Notes under the pieces: generated by a model | What the model was told of the DNA's origin: nothing | Database searches by the model: none | Seen by the model: only the letters and a program-made list of their open reading frames with translations | Shown: piece by piece, positions 11,387 through 20,046 of the stretch | Layout: each line of letters opens with the position of its first letter | How positions within the stretch are numbered: position 1 is the stretch's first letter | Program-made: the position numbers and the translations under genes | From: Amycolatopsis albispora | Lineage (GTDB): Bacteria; Actinomycetota; Actinomycetes; Mycobacteriales; Pseudonocardiaceae | NCBI RefSeq assembly: GCF_003312875.1 | Contig: NZ_CP015163.1 | Span: 3,472,001-3,536,000 of the forward strand | Reading direction: 5' to 3' | DNA: 64,000 bases

Positions 11387-13060
11387 ATGCCGGACGAGTT
11401 CGACGTCGTGGTGGTCGGCAGCGGTGCCGCCGGCATGACCGCCGCACTCGCCGCGGCCCGGCACGGGCTGAGCGTGGTGGTGCTGGAAAAGGCCGCCAAG
11501 TACGGCGGTTCGACCGCGCGTTCCGGGGGTGGCGTGTGGATTCCCGGCAACGAGGCGCTGCGCGCGGCCGGGATCGACGAGCCACCCGAGCGGGCCCGCG
11601 AATACCTCGAAGCCATCGTCGGTGACGTGGTGCCCGCCGAGCGGCGGAACACCTACCTGGACCGCGGGCCCGAGGTGATCGAGTTCCTCCACCGCGAAAC
11701 CCCGCTGCGGCTGTGCTGGGTGCCGGGTTACTCGGACTACCACCCCGAAGCCCCCGGCGGCCGGGCCGGCGGACGGTCCGCCGAGCCGAAACCGCTGGAC
11801 GCCCGCGTGCTCGGCAAGGAACTGGCCAACCTGGAACCGCCGTACAGCGCCCCGCCCGCCGGTGTGCCGCTGATGCAGGCCGACTACCGCTGGCTCAGCC
11901 TGCTCGCCCGGCATCCACGCGGCATCACGCGGGTGTTCCGCCTCGGCGCGCGCTGGCTGACCGGGCGGCTGACCGGGAAACGCCAGCTCGCCATGGGCCA
12001 GGCGCTCGCCGCGGGCCTGCGCGCCGGGCTGCTGCGTGCCGGCGTGCCGGTCCGGCTCGACACCCCGCTGGTGGATCTGTGCACCGAAGGCGACCGCGTC
12101 ACCGGCGTGGTGGTGGCCGGTGGCACCGAGATCCGCGCGCGGCTCGGTGTGGTGCTGGCGTGCGGCGGGTTCGAGCACAACGCGGAAATGCGCGCCAAGT
12201 ACCAGCGCGCGCCGATCGGTACGGAGTGGACGGTCGGCGCCGAGGCGAACACCGGTGACGGCATTCTCGCCGGTCTCAAGCTGGGCGCCACCACGGAGTT
12301 GATGGACGACGCGTGGTGGGGCCCGTCCATTCCGCTGACCGGCGGGCCGTGGTTCGCGCTCGCCGAGCGCTCCCGGCCGGGCTGCCTGCTGGTCAACGAA
12401 CGCGGCGAGCGGTTCGTCAACGAATCCGCGCCCTACGTCGAAGCCGTGCACGCGATGTACGGCGGGAAGTACGGCCAGGGCGAAGGTCCCGGCGAGAACG
12501 TGCCCGCCTGGCTGATCTTCGACCAGCGCAACCGCAACCGGTACATGTTCACCGGGCTCGGCCCGCGCCAGCCGCTGCCGGGCCGCTGGTACAAGGCGGG
12601 CATCGCGGCCAAGGCTGGCACGCTGCGCGAGCTGGCCGAGTCGACCGGACTGCCCGCCGACCGCCTCGAAGCCACCGTTGCCCGGTTCAACGGCTTCGCC
12701 CGCGACGGCGTCGACCAGGACTTCGGCCGCGGCAAGAGCGCCTACGACCACTACTACGGGGACCCGCGCAACAAGCCCAACCCCAGCCTGGGCCCGGTGG
12801 ATCAGGCCCCGTTCTACGCGGTGCGCGTGGTGCCCGGCGACCTGGGCACCAAGGGCGGCCTGCTGACCGACACCCGCGCCAGGGTGCTGCGGGCGGACGG
12901 CTCGGTGATCGACGGGCTGTACGCCGCGGGCAACACCAGCGCCGCGGTGATGGGCCACACCTACGCGGGGCCCGGCGCGACCATCGGCCCGGCGATGGTC
13001 TTCGGCTACCTTGCGGCCGAGGACCTCGCGGCCAAGAATCGAACCGGAGGTACGCGATGA
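11387..13060 (+). CDS. kstD: 3-ketosteroid Delta1-dehydrogenase KstD
   Basis: 557-residue flavoenzyme that introduces the 1,2 double bond in ring A of 3-ketosteroids. Together with KshAB this opens ring B. The FAD motif VVVVGSGAAGMTAALAAARHG begins near residue 6 (given in part by convention), with GGSTARSGGGVWIPGN near 40. Active-site tyrosines characteristic of KstD are expected in GYSDYHPEAPGG near 115 and in MGHTYAGPGATIGPAM near 525; both motifs are present. A GGGAGG ribosome-binding site precedes the ATG. Its stop overlaps the kshA start (ATGA), coupling the two enzymes of ring opening. Expression is probably repressed by KstR through the site 18 nt upstream of the ATG. Confidence 0.93.
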   Translation: MPDEFDVVVVGSGAAGMTAALAAARHGLSVVVLEKAAKYGGSTARSGGGVWIPGNEALRAAGIDEPPERAREYLEAIVGDVVPAERRNTYLDRGPEVIEFLHRETPLRLCWVPGYSDYHPEAPGGRAGGRSAEPKPLDARVLGKELANLEPPYSAPPAGVPLMQADYRWLSLLARHPRGITRVFRLGARWLTGRLTGKRQLAMGQALAAGLRAGLLRAGVPVRLDTPLVDLCTEGDRVTGVVVAGGTEIRARLGVVLACGGFEHNAEMRAKYQRAPIGTEWTVGAEANTGDGILAGLKLGATTELMDDAWWGPSIPLTGGPWFALAERSRPGCLLVNERGERFVNESAPYVEAVHAMYGGKYGQGEGPGENVPAWLIFDQRNRNRYMFTGLGPRQPLPGRWYKAGIAAKAGTLRELAESTGLPADRLEATVARFNGFARDGVDQDFGRGKSAYDHYYGDPRNKPNPSLGPVDQAPFYAVRVVPGDLGTKGGLLTDTRARVLRADGSVIDGLYAAGNTSAAVMGHTYAGPGATIGPAMVFGYLAAEDLAAKNRTGGTR

Positions 13061-14190
13061 CCGAGAGCTTTCGCACTATCGACGCAGGCAAACCGCCGAC
13101 CCGGTTCGCCAGGGGCTGGCACTGCCTCGGCCTCGCCGAGAGCTTCCGCGACGGAAAACCCCACGCCATCAACGCCTTCGGCACCAAGCTGGTGGTGTTC
13201 CAGTCCAGTGACGGCAAGCTGAACGTGCTCGACGGCTACTGCCGTCACATGGGCGGCGACCTGACCCAGGGCACGGTCAAGGGCGACGAGATCGCCTGCC
13301 CGTTCCACGACTGGCGCTGGGGCGGCGACGGCAAGTGCAAGTCGATCCCCTACGCCAAAAGGGTTCCGCTGCGCGCCCGCACGCGGTCGTGGACCACGTG
13401 CGAGGAGAACAAGCAGCTCTTTGTCTGGCACGACCCCGAGGGCAACCCACCGCCGCCGGAGCTGGCGATCCCGCGCATCGACGGCATCTTCAGCGGTGAG
13501 TGGAGCAACTGGACCTGGGACTCGGTGCTGATCGAGAACTCCAACTGCCGCGAGATCATCGACAACATGGTCGACATGGCCCACTTCTTCTACATCCACT
13601 ACGCGTTCCCGACCTACTTCAAGAACGTGTTCGAGGGCCACATCGCCACCCAGTACCTGAACACCAAGGGCCGCCCGGACATGGGCATGGCTTCGAACTA
13701 CGGCGGCGAGGAGAACCTGCTCCGCTCGGAGGCCTCCTACTACGGCCCGTCCTACATGATCAACACGCTGCTCAACACCTACAAGGGCTTCGAGATCGAG
13801 AACGTGCTGATCAACTGCCACTACCCGGTCACGGAGAACTCCTTCGTGCTCCAGTGGGGCGTGAGCGTGAAGAAGCTGCCCGGGGTGGACGACGAGCAGG
13901 CGGACAAGATCGCCGGCAAGTTCGCCAAGAGCATCGGCGTGGGTTTCCTGCAGGACGTGGAGATCTGGCGGAACAAGTCGCGGATCGACAACCCGCTGCT
14001 GTGCGAAGAGGACGGTCCGGTCTACCAGCTGCGCCGCTGGTACGAGCAGTTCTACGTGGACGTCGCCGACGTGACGCCGGAGATGACGCAGCGCTTCGAG
14101 TTCGAAGTGGACACCACGCGCGCCAACGAGGTGTGGGAGGTGGAGGTCCGGGAGAACCTGGCCCGGCAGGCCGCCGAGGCGGAGGTCTGA
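13057..14190 (+). CDS. kshA: 3-ketosteroid 9alpha-hydroxylase, oxygenase component KshA
   Basis: 377-residue Rieske non-haem iron oxygenase that hydroxylates C9 of 3-ketosteroids, causing ring B cleavage. The Rieske ligands are CRHMGGDL near residue 67 and CPFHDW near 86. The mononuclear iron ligands lie in IIDNMVDMAHFFYIHYAFP near residues 170-187. The ATG at 13057 is chosen from the ATGA overlap with kstD and a GGAGG eight bases upstream; the open frame extends further 5' inside kstD but that part is shadow. Electrons come from KshB, encoded two genes downstream. Confidence 0.95.
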   Translation: MTESFRTIDAGKPPTRFARGWHCLGLAESFRDGKPHAINAFGTKLVVFQSSDGKLNVLDGYCRHMGGDLTQGTVKGDEIACPFHDWRWGGDGKCKSIPYAKRVPLRARTRSWTTCEENKQLFVWHDPEGNPPPPELAIPRIDGIFSGEWSNWTWDSVLIENSNCREIIDNMVDMAHFFYIHYAFPTYFKNVFEGHIATQYLNTKGRPDMGMASNYGGEENLLRSEASYYGPSYMINTLLNTYKGFEIENVLINCHYPVTENSFVLQWGVSVKKLPGVDDEQADKIAGKFAKSIGVGFLQDVEIWRNKSRIDNPLLCEEDGPVYQLRRWYEQFYVDVADVTPEMTQRFEFEVDTTRANEVWEVEVRENLARQAAEAEV

Positions 14191-14191
14191 G

Positions 14192-14527
14192 GTGGTCACG
14201 CCCTACACTCCGCCGTCTGCTCGGGGGACGACCCCCGGACCCCCGAACTACACGGTGTTCGGTTCTCCGGTCGCGTCGGCCGAGGAAACCAGGGAATTCC
14301 TCAGCGGCGGGCTGGCGCCGGTCGGCTGCCGGACCTGCGCGGTGCGGGTGCTGGTGAAGAAGAACAGCCCCAAGCACACCAGCATCCAGTGGACCACGGA
14401 GAGCTCGGCGTGCCCGGTGTACGCCGCGTCCGACCGGCCGGCCGCCCTCCAGGACACCTGCCCGGAACTGCAGCACAGCATCAACGAGGACGTCCGCGCG
14501 GGCGCGCTGGGGGTAGCCGGTGAGTGA
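14192..14527 (+). CDS. Small cysteine-containing protein between kshA and kshB
   Basis: 111-residue protein of unknown function. A GGAGG ribosome-binding site 6 nt before the GTG, a start 1 nt after the kshA stop, and an 8-nt overlap with kshB support its being real and co-translated. There is no signal peptide or membrane segment. It has four cysteines, CxxC at residues 46-49 and single cysteines near 74 and 90, and a conserved-looking core SGGLAPVGCRTCAVRVLVKK. The cysteine pattern could bind zinc or an iron-sulfur cluster. In M. tuberculosis a hypothetical gene (Rv3527) also follows kshA, so this may be its counterpart; I could not align them. A role with the KSH oxygenase is inference from position only. 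Confidence 0.72.
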   Translation: MVTPYTPPSARGTTPGPPNYTVFGSPVASAEETREFLSGGLAPVGCRTCAVRVLVKKNSPKHTSIQWTTESSACPVYAASDRPAALQDTCPELQHSINEDVRAGALGVAGE

Positions 14528-15536
14528 CGTCCGGCGCCTGCGGGTGGCGGACGTGATCGCCGAGACCGCCGAAGCGCACTCGCTGGTGTTCGAATCGGCG
14601 CCCGGCATGGACTACCGGCCCGGCCAGTTCCTCACCCTGCGCGTGCCCAGCGACCGCTGCGGTTCGGTGGCGCGGTGCTACTCGCTGTCCAGTTCCCCGC
14701 ACACCGGTGATCCGCTGACCGTCACGGTCAAGCGCACCGGGTACGCGTCCAACTGGATCTGCGACAACGTCCGACCGGGTGCGGAGATCGAGGTGCTGCC
14801 GCCGTCCGGGGTGTTCTGCCCACCGGACCTGGACGCCGACCTGCTGTTGTTCGCCGCGGGCAGCGGGATCACGCCGGTGATGTCCATCGTGAAGTCCGTG
14901 CTGGCCAAGGGTTCCGGCCGGCTGCTGCTGGTGTACGCCAACCGCGACGAGCAGTCGGTGATCTTCGCGCGCGAGCTGCGTGAGCTGTCCGCCGCGATGC
15001 CGGACCGGCTGACCGTGGTGCACTGGCTGGAATCCGTGCAGGGCCTGCCGTCGGTCGAGCAGCTGCAGGCGCTGGCCGCACCCTTCCCCGGCCGCCCGGC
15101 GTTCCTCTGTGGACCGAAGCCGTTCATGGAGGCCGCGCAGACCGGGCTGAAGGCACTGGGCTGGGACCGCAAGCTGATCCACGTCGAGAAGTTCCTTTCC
15201 CTGGACGGAAACCCGTTCGAGGAAGCCGCCGAAGTGGTCGCCGAGGAGCCGTCGGCCGAACCGGCCGCGACCGTGCACGTCGATCTCGACGGTGAGCAGC
15301 GATCCCTTTCGTGGCCACGGGAACGCAAGCTGCTCGACCTGCTGCTGGAGGCCGGGCTCGACGCGCCCTACTCCTGCCGCGCCGGGCAGTGCAGTGCCTG
15401 CGCCTGCCGCCTGGTCTCGGGCAAGGTGAAGATGCTCAACAACGAAGTACTCGATTCCGACGACCTCGACGAGGGGATCGTGCTGGCGTGCCAGTCCATT
15501 CCGCTCACCGACGAGGTTTCAGTCACTTACGAATGA
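14520..15536 (+). CDS. kshB: 3-ketosteroid 9alpha-hydroxylase reductase KshB
   Basis: 338-residue NAD(P)H-dependent reductase with three domains: flavin-binding barrel (RPGQFLTLRVP near 38, RCYSLSSSP near 57), nucleotide-binding domain (FAAGSGITPVMSI near 120, FLCGPKPFMEAA near 200), and C-terminal plant-type 2Fe-2S ferredoxin (CRAGQCSACACRL near 285 with the last ligand in VLACQS near 325). It passes electrons from NAD(P)H to KshA. The GTG start is embedded in the end of the preceding small gene. It is encoded in the same KstR-controlled unit as kstD and kshA. Confidence 0.94.
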   Translation: MSDVRRLRVADVIAETAEAHSLVFESAPGMDYRPGQFLTLRVPSDRCGSVARCYSLSSSPHTGDPLTVTVKRTGYASNWICDNVRPGAEIEVLPPSGVFCPPDLDADLLLFAAGSGITPVMSIVKSVLAKGSGRLLLVYANRDEQSVIFARELRELSAAMPDRLTVVHWLESVQGLPSVEQLQALAAPFPGRPAFLCGPKPFMEAAQTGLKALGWDRKLIHVEKFLSLDGNPFEEAAEVVAEEPSAEPAATVHVDLDGEQRSLSWPRERKLLDLLLEAGLDAPYSCRAGQCSACACRLVSGKVKMLNNEVLDSDDLDEGIVLACQSIPLTDEVSVTYE

Positions 15537-15545
15537 GTGGTGCGC

Positions 15546-16409
15546 ATGCCCATCGACCCAGCTGTCGCGATCGGCGCGGAACTCGGCGAGGAGCGGTTCT
15601 CCTGGACCGCGTCCGAAGTCCAGCTCTACCACCTCGCGCTCGGCGCGGGCGCCGATCCGGGCGACCCGCGTGAGCTGCGGTACGTGCTGGAGGACAACCT
15701 GCACGTGCTGCCCACCTTCGCCACGGTGGCCGCCTCGTTCCACTGGACCGAGCCGCCGACCGTGGCCTTCCCCGGCGTGTCGATCGACCTGAGCAAGGTG
15801 GTGCACGGCACCCAGGAGGTCGTCGCGCACCGCCCGCTGCCGGTGGCGGGCAAGGCCACCTCGCGCACGAAGGTGGTCGACGTGCTGGACAAGGGCAAGG
15901 CCGCGGTGATCGTGCGCGAGACCACCACGGTGGACGAGCACGGCAGTCCGTTGTGGACGGCCCGGTCGAGCATCTTCGCCAAGGGTGAGGGGGGTTTCGG
16001 CGGGCACCGCGGCAGTTCCGAGAAGATCACCCCACCGGACCGCGAGCCGGATCACCATGTCGACACGGCGACCCTGCCGCAGCAGGCGCTGCTGTACCGG
16101 CTGTGCGGCGACCGCAACCCGCTGCACGCCGATCCCGCGTTCGCCGCCCGTGCCGGGTTCGACCGGCCGATCCTGCACGGCCTGTGCACCTACGGGATCG
16201 TGGCGAAGGCGGTCACCGACGCGGTGCTCGACGGGGACGCGACGGCCGTCGGCTCGTGGTCGGCGAAGTTCGCCGGGGTGGTCTTCCCCGGCGAGACCCT
16301 GCGGACCTCGATCTGGCGTGAAGACGGCCGGTTCGTCGTGGTGGCCACGGTTCCCGAGCGCGACGACGCGGTAGTCCTGTCCGAAGGCGTGCTGACCGCT
16401 AGGACGTGA
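15546..16409 (+). CDS. chsH3: MaoC/hot-dog enoyl-CoA hydratase, ChsH3/Hsd4B-like
   Basis: 287-residue double hot-dog protein resembling mycobacterial Rv3538, which hydrates enoyl-CoA esters of the cholesterol side chain. The N-terminal inactive hot dog is followed by the hydratase-2 motif LLYRLCGDRNPLHADP near residue 185 with the catalytic Asp/His pair, and then PILHGLCTYG. The ATG at 15546 is preferred to in-frame GTGs at 15537 and 15540 because MPID matches the start I know for this family. It follows kshB by 9 nt and converges on ltp2 with an 11-nt overlap of the coding ends, leaving no room for a separate terminator. Confidence 0.85.
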   Translation: MPIDPAVAIGAELGEERFSWTASEVQLYHLALGAGADPGDPRELRYVLEDNLHVLPTFATVAASFHWTEPPTVAFPGVSIDLSKVVHGTQEVVAHRPLPVAGKATSRTKVVDVLDKGKAAVIVRETTTVDEHGSPLWTARSSIFAKGEGGFGGHRGSSEKITPPDREPDHHVDTATLPQQALLYRLCGDRNPLHADPAFAARAGFDRPILHGLCTYGIVAKAVTDAVLDGDATAVGSWSAKFAGVVFPGETLRTSIWREDGRFVVVATVPERDDAVVLSEGVLTART

Positions 16410-17565
16410 GCACGAGCGCGCTGGTCGGCACCCCGGTGCCCGCGGTGACCAGCACGCGCTCGGCGCCGCCGACCTGGTTGGCCGCCGTGCCGCGCAGCTG
16501 GCGCACGCCTTCGGCGATGCCGTTCATGCCGTGGATGTAGGCCTCACCGAGCTGGCCGCCGTGCGGGTTCAGCGGGAGCGAGCCGTCCAGCTCCAGGTTG
16601 CCGTCGGCGATGAAGTCCTTCGCCTCACCGCGGCCGCAGAACCCCAGCTGCTCCAGCTGCATCAGCACGTACGGGGTGAAGTGGTCGTAGAGCACGCCGA
16701 CGTCCATATCGGACGGTGACAGCCCGGACTGCGCCCACAGCTGCCGCGCCACCACGCCCATTTCCGGCAGCGCGGCCAGGTCGTCGCGGTAGTAGCTGGT
16801 CATCACGTACTGGTCGGTGCCGCTGCCCTGCGCGGCCGCGGCGATCACCGCAGGCGGGTGCGGCAGATCGCGCGCGCGTTCGGCGCTGGTGATCACCAGC
16901 GCCACCCCGCCGTCGCTCTCCTGGCAGCAGTCGAGCAGGCGCAGCGGCTCGGCGATCCAGCGGGAGGCCTGGTGCTGCTCCAGCGTGATCGGCTTGCCGT
17001 GGAACCAGGCGTGCGGATTGGTCGCCGCGTGCTTGCGGTCCACCACCGCCACCCGGCCGAAGTCCGCGCTGGTCGCGCCGTACTCGTGCTGGTAGCGCCT
17101 GGCCAGCATGGCCACCGTGGCGGCCGGGGTGGCGATGCCCATCGGGTAGTGGAAGCTGTTGTCCACGCCCGAGGAGTTCACCTGCTGCGCGGCCGCCGCG
17201 GACACGCGGCCGAAGCGGTGCCCCGAGCGCTCGTTGAACGCCCGGTACGCGACCACCACGTCGGCCACACCGCTGGCCACCGCCAGTGCGGCCTGCTGCA
17301 CGGTCGCCGCCGCCGCGCCACCGCCGTAGTGGATCCGGCTGAAGAAGGTCAGCTCGCCGATGCCCAGTTCCCTGGCCACCGCGATCTCGCTGTTGCCGTC
17401 CATGGTGAAGCTGACCAGGCCGTCCACATCGGACAGCTGGAGGCCCGCGTCGGCCACCGCGGCACGCACGCATTCGGCGGCCAGCCGCAGTTCGCTGCGG
17501 CCGGAGTCCTTGGAGAACTCGGTGGCACCGATGCCGGCGATGGCTGTTGTCCCGGCGAAGCTCAT
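16399..17565 (-). CDS. ltp2: Steroid side-chain aldolase Ltp2 (thiolase fold)
   Basis: 388-residue thiolase-superfamily lipid-transfer protein. Ltp2 cleaves the 17-hydroxy-steroid-20-carboxyl-CoA by retro-aldol reaction, giving the 17-ketosteroid and propionyl-CoA. It requires the DUF35 part of ChsH2. Visible segments include GIGATEFSKDSGRSELRL, HYGGGAAAATVQQAALAVASG, LLDCCQESDGGVALVITSAE and LYDHFTPYVLMQLEQLGFC, with HGGQLGEAYIHGMNG near residue 345. It is the last gene of the chsE1-chsE2-chsH2-chsH1-ltp2 operon, with an ATGA overlap to chsH1, exactly the mycobacterial igr order without cyp125 and fadA5. Confidence 0.92.
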   Translation of the reverse strand: MSFAGTTAIAGIGATEFSKDSGRSELRLAAECVRAAVADAGLQLSDVDGLVSFTMDGNSEIAVARELGIGELTFFSRIHYGGGAAAATVQQAALAVASGVADVVVAYRAFNERSGHRFGRVSAAAAQQVNSSGVDNSFHYPMGIATPAATVAMLARRYQHEYGATSADFGRVAVVDRKHAATNPHAWFHGKPITLEQHQASRWIAEPLRLLDCCQESDGGVALVITSAERARDLPHPPAVIAAAAQGSGTDQYVMTSYYRDDLAALPEMGVVARQLWAQSGLSPSDMDVGVLYDHFTPYVLMQLEQLGFCGRGEAKDFIADGNLELDGSLPLNPHGGQLGEAYIHGMNGIAEGVRQLRGTAANQVGGAERVLVTAGTGVPTSALVLTS

Positions 17566-17960
17566 GCCGCACCCCCTGGCAGCACGACCCGCACGGTGCC
17601 GGACAGGTGCTCCCCCAGCGCGCCGCGCCCGGTCACTTCGACCACCACCTCGTCACCCTCCTGTTCGGACACCCGGCCGGAGAGCACGAGCGTGTCGTAG
17701 GCGTAGCACGGCACCCCGAGGCGGATGCTGATCGAGCGGATCAGCGCCTCGGGCCCCGCCCACTCCGAAACGAACCGCTGCACCAGCCCGTTGTCGGTGA
17801 GGATGTTGGCGAAGATGTCCTTGGAGCCGCGGGCGATCGCGCTGTCACGGTCGTGGTGCACGTCCTGGAAGTCGCGCGTGGCGATCGCGGTGCTGATCAC
17901 GAAGGTCGGGGTCAGCTCGATCTTCAGCTCGGGCAGCTCGGTGCCCACCACCGCGGTCAC
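17562..17960 (-). CDS. chsH1: Enoyl-CoA hydratase subunit ChsH1
   Basis: 132-residue single hot-dog MaoC-like protein. It pairs with ChsH2 to hydrate 3-oxo-pregna-4,17-diene-20-carboxyl-CoA. Characteristic segments are ATRDFQDVHHDRDSAIARG near residue 28 and NILTDNGLVQRFVSEWAG near 52. The GTG start overlaps the chsH2 stop (GTGA), and its own stop overlaps the ltp2 ATG, consistent with obligate co-assembly. Confidence 0.92.
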   Translation of the reverse strand: MTAVVGTELPELKIELTPTFVISTAIATRDFQDVHHDRDSAIARGSKDIFANILTDNGLVQRFVSEWAGPEALIRSISIRLGVPCYAYDTLVLSGRVSEQEGDEVVVEVTGRGALGEHLSGTVRVVLPGGAA

Positions 17961-18895
17961 CGGGCCACCCGCCAGGCCGGCAGGGTCAGCTCGTCGTCGA
18001 TCCGGAGGAACGCCGCCCGGACCTCGAGTCCGATGTGGACCTCGTCGGGCCGGACATCCAGCAGTTCACCGAGCACCCGCACGCCTTCCTCCAGTTCCAC
18101 GAGCGCCACCACGAACGGCAGCTCCTTGCCGGGCACCGGCGGGTGGTGGTGCACGACGTAGCTGTACACCGTGCCGCGTCCCGACGCGACCACGTAGTCC
18201 GGCACCGCGTCGAGGTCCCCGTCGGGCGGCATCGGGCCAGGCGGGTGGCGCAGCACGTCACCCCAGCGCTGGATGCGCAGCTCACCGGCCTTGGTGCCCT
18301 CCCAGAAGAACGCGGTGTCCGGGCTGATCACCGGCCGCAGCACGGCGGCACCCGGCGCGTCCACGACCTCCGGCTTCGGCTGCTCGCGGGGACGGAACTT
18401 CAGCACCCGGAACACCATGTCCGCGACCAGTTCCTCGCCCACGTACCAGTTCGTCCTGGTGGTGACGAACCAGCCCTCGCCGAGCGCGGTCTTCTTGGGG
18501 CCCTTGACGTCTTCGAGCACCGTGGTGGCCGCCAGGTGCTCACCGGGGCGCAGGTAGCGGTGGTAGGTCTGGTCGGAGTTGGTGGCCACCACCGAGGTGA
18601 AGCCCGCATCGTCCAGAACGGACATCATCGCGCCGAGCGGGTCGCCGGTGCCCCGCTGGTGGTGCAGCCCGCCCATCGTCCACACCTGCGCCATCGCCGG
18701 TGGCGCGACCAGCCCGCCGTGCACGGACTTCGCCGCGAACTCCGGGTCCACGTAGACCGGGTTCGTGTCCCCGATGGCCTCGACCCAGTTGTTCACCATG
18801 GCCTGGTTCACCGGGTCGCGCGCGAACCGCCGGGCGGACTCACCACCGGCCGCGATGCGGTCCGCCGCCGCCCTGATCTCCGCGTCCGTGGTCAT
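17957..18895 (-). CDS. chsH2: Enoyl-CoA hydratase/DUF35 protein ChsH2
   Basis: 312-residue two-domain protein: an N-terminal MaoC hot dog (NNWVEAIGDTNPVYVDPEFA near 35, then GLVAPPAMAQVW) and a C-terminal DUF35 domain (FFWEGTKAGELRIQRWGD near 197, then GTVYSYVVHHHPPVPG). In the known system the hot dog pairs with ChsH1, and the DUF35 domain docks Ltp2 to form the hydratase-aldolase complex. The typical DUF35 zinc-ribbon cysteines are not seen here, as in the steroid branch of the family. Both ends overlap the neighbouring genes by 4 nt. Confidence 0.92.
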   Translation of the reverse strand: MTTDAEIRAAADRIAAGGESARRFARDPVNQAMVNNWVEAIGDTNPVYVDPEFAAKSVHGGLVAPPAMAQVWTMGGLHHQRGTGDPLGAMMSVLDDAGFTSVVATNSDQTYHRYLRPGEHLAATTVLEDVKGPKKTALGEGWFVTTRTNWYVGEELVADMVFRVLKFRPREQPKPEVVDAPGAAVLRPVISPDTAFFWEGTKAGELRIQRWGDVLRHPPGPMPPDGDLDAVPDYVVASGRGTVYSYVVHHHPPVPGKELPFVVALVELEEGVRVLGELLDVRPDEVHIGLEVRAAFLRIDDELTLPAWRVAR

Positions 18896-20046
18896 CGCGG
18901 CACCCTCGGCAGGCCCAGCCCGGCGGTGGCGATCAGTTCACGCTGCACCTCGTTGACGCCGCCGCCGAAGGTCAGCACCAGGTTGCGCTTGGCCAGCCGG
19001 TCGAACAGCTCGGCCAGCTCGGCGGTTTCCGGATCGGCCAGATCCCCGTGCCGTCCGACTATCTCTTCACACAGCCTGCCGATCCGCTGCACGCGTTCCG
19101 AGCCGAGGACCTTGGTCGCCGAGGCGTCGGCAATGTCCACACCGGACGGTTTGGCCACCGAGGCCACCTGCCAGTTGAGCAGTTCGTTCACCCTGGTCAC
19201 CGCGCGGGCTTCGGCCAGCACGGCCCGTACGTCGGGCAGGTCCAGCAACGAGTTCGCGCGTGCCCACGCCCGCAGGCGGTCGTACAGGCCGCCGATGCGA
19301 CCGGCCGGGCCGAGCATCACGCGCTCGTGGTTGAGCTGCGTGGTGATCAGCCGCCAGCCCGCGTTCTCCGCGCCCACCAGGCGGTTCACCGGTACGCGCA
19401 CGTCGGAGTAGTAGGTGGCGTTGGTGTGGTGGGCGCCGTCGCAGGTGATGATCGGCGTCCAGCTGTAGCCGGGATCCCGGGTGTCCACGATGAGGATCGA
19501 GATGCCCTTGTGCTTGGGCGCCTCGGGATCGGTGCGCACGGCGAGCCAGACGTAGTCGGCGTCGTGCCCGCCGGTGGTGAAGATCTTCTGGCCGTTGACC
19601 ACGTATTCGTCCCCGTCGCGCACCGCGGTGGTGCGCAGCGAAGCCAGGTCGGTGCCCGCTTCCGGCTCGGTGTACCCGATCGCGAAGTGCAGCTCACCGT
19701 CGAGGATCTTGGGCAGGAAGAAGGCTTTCTGCTCCTCGGTGCCGAACGCCTGCAGCGTGGGCCCGACGGTTTGCAGGGTCACCGAAGGCAGCTGCACTTC
19801 GGCACGCGCCGCTTCGTCGGCGAAGATGTGCTGCTCGACCTCGCCGAAACCGCGGCCGCCGTACTCCTTCGGCCAGCCGACGCCGAGCCAGCGGTCCCGG
19901 CCCATGCGCCGCACGATTTCGCGGAACACCTTGCCGTGGCGCTCGCGCACCATCGCCCGGCGTTCCTCCGGTGTGACCAGCCCGGCGAAGTACGCCCGCA
20001 GTTCGTCGCGGAGCTGTTGCTGTTCGCTGGTGAGTTCGACGTGCAT
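18892..20046 (-). CDS. chsE2: Acyl-CoA dehydrogenase ChsE2 (FadE29)
   Basis: 384-residue acyl-CoA dehydrogenase that forms an alpha2beta2 enzyme with ChsE1 and dehydrogenates the C22 steroid-20-carboxyl-CoA. Signatures are VGWPKEYGGRGFGEVEQHIF near residue 55, FAIGYTEPEAGTDLASLRT near 122, NGQKIFTTGGHDADYVWLA, and the C-terminal GGGVNEVQRELIATAGLGLP. The second gene of the igr-like operon, it overlaps chsE1 (TGATG) and chsH2 (ATGA). Confidence 0.92.
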   Translation of the reverse strand: MHVELTSEQQQLRDELRAYFAGLVTPEERRAMVRERHGKVFREIVRRMGRDRWLGVGWPKEYGGRGFGEVEQHIFADEAARAEVQLPSVTLQTVGPTLQAFGTEEQKAFFLPKILDGELHFAIGYTEPEAGTDLASLRTTAVRDGDEYVVNGQKIFTTGGHDADYVWLAVRTDPEAPKHKGISILIVDTRDPGYSWTPIITCDGAHHTNATYYSDVRVPVNRLVGAENAGWRLITTQLNHERVMLGPAGRIGGLYDRLRAWARANSLLDLPDVRAVLAEARAVTRVNELLNWQVASVAKPSGVDIADASATKVLGSERVQRIGRLCEEIVGRHGDLADPETAELAELFDRLAKRNLVLTFGGGVNEVQRELIATAGLGLPRVPR

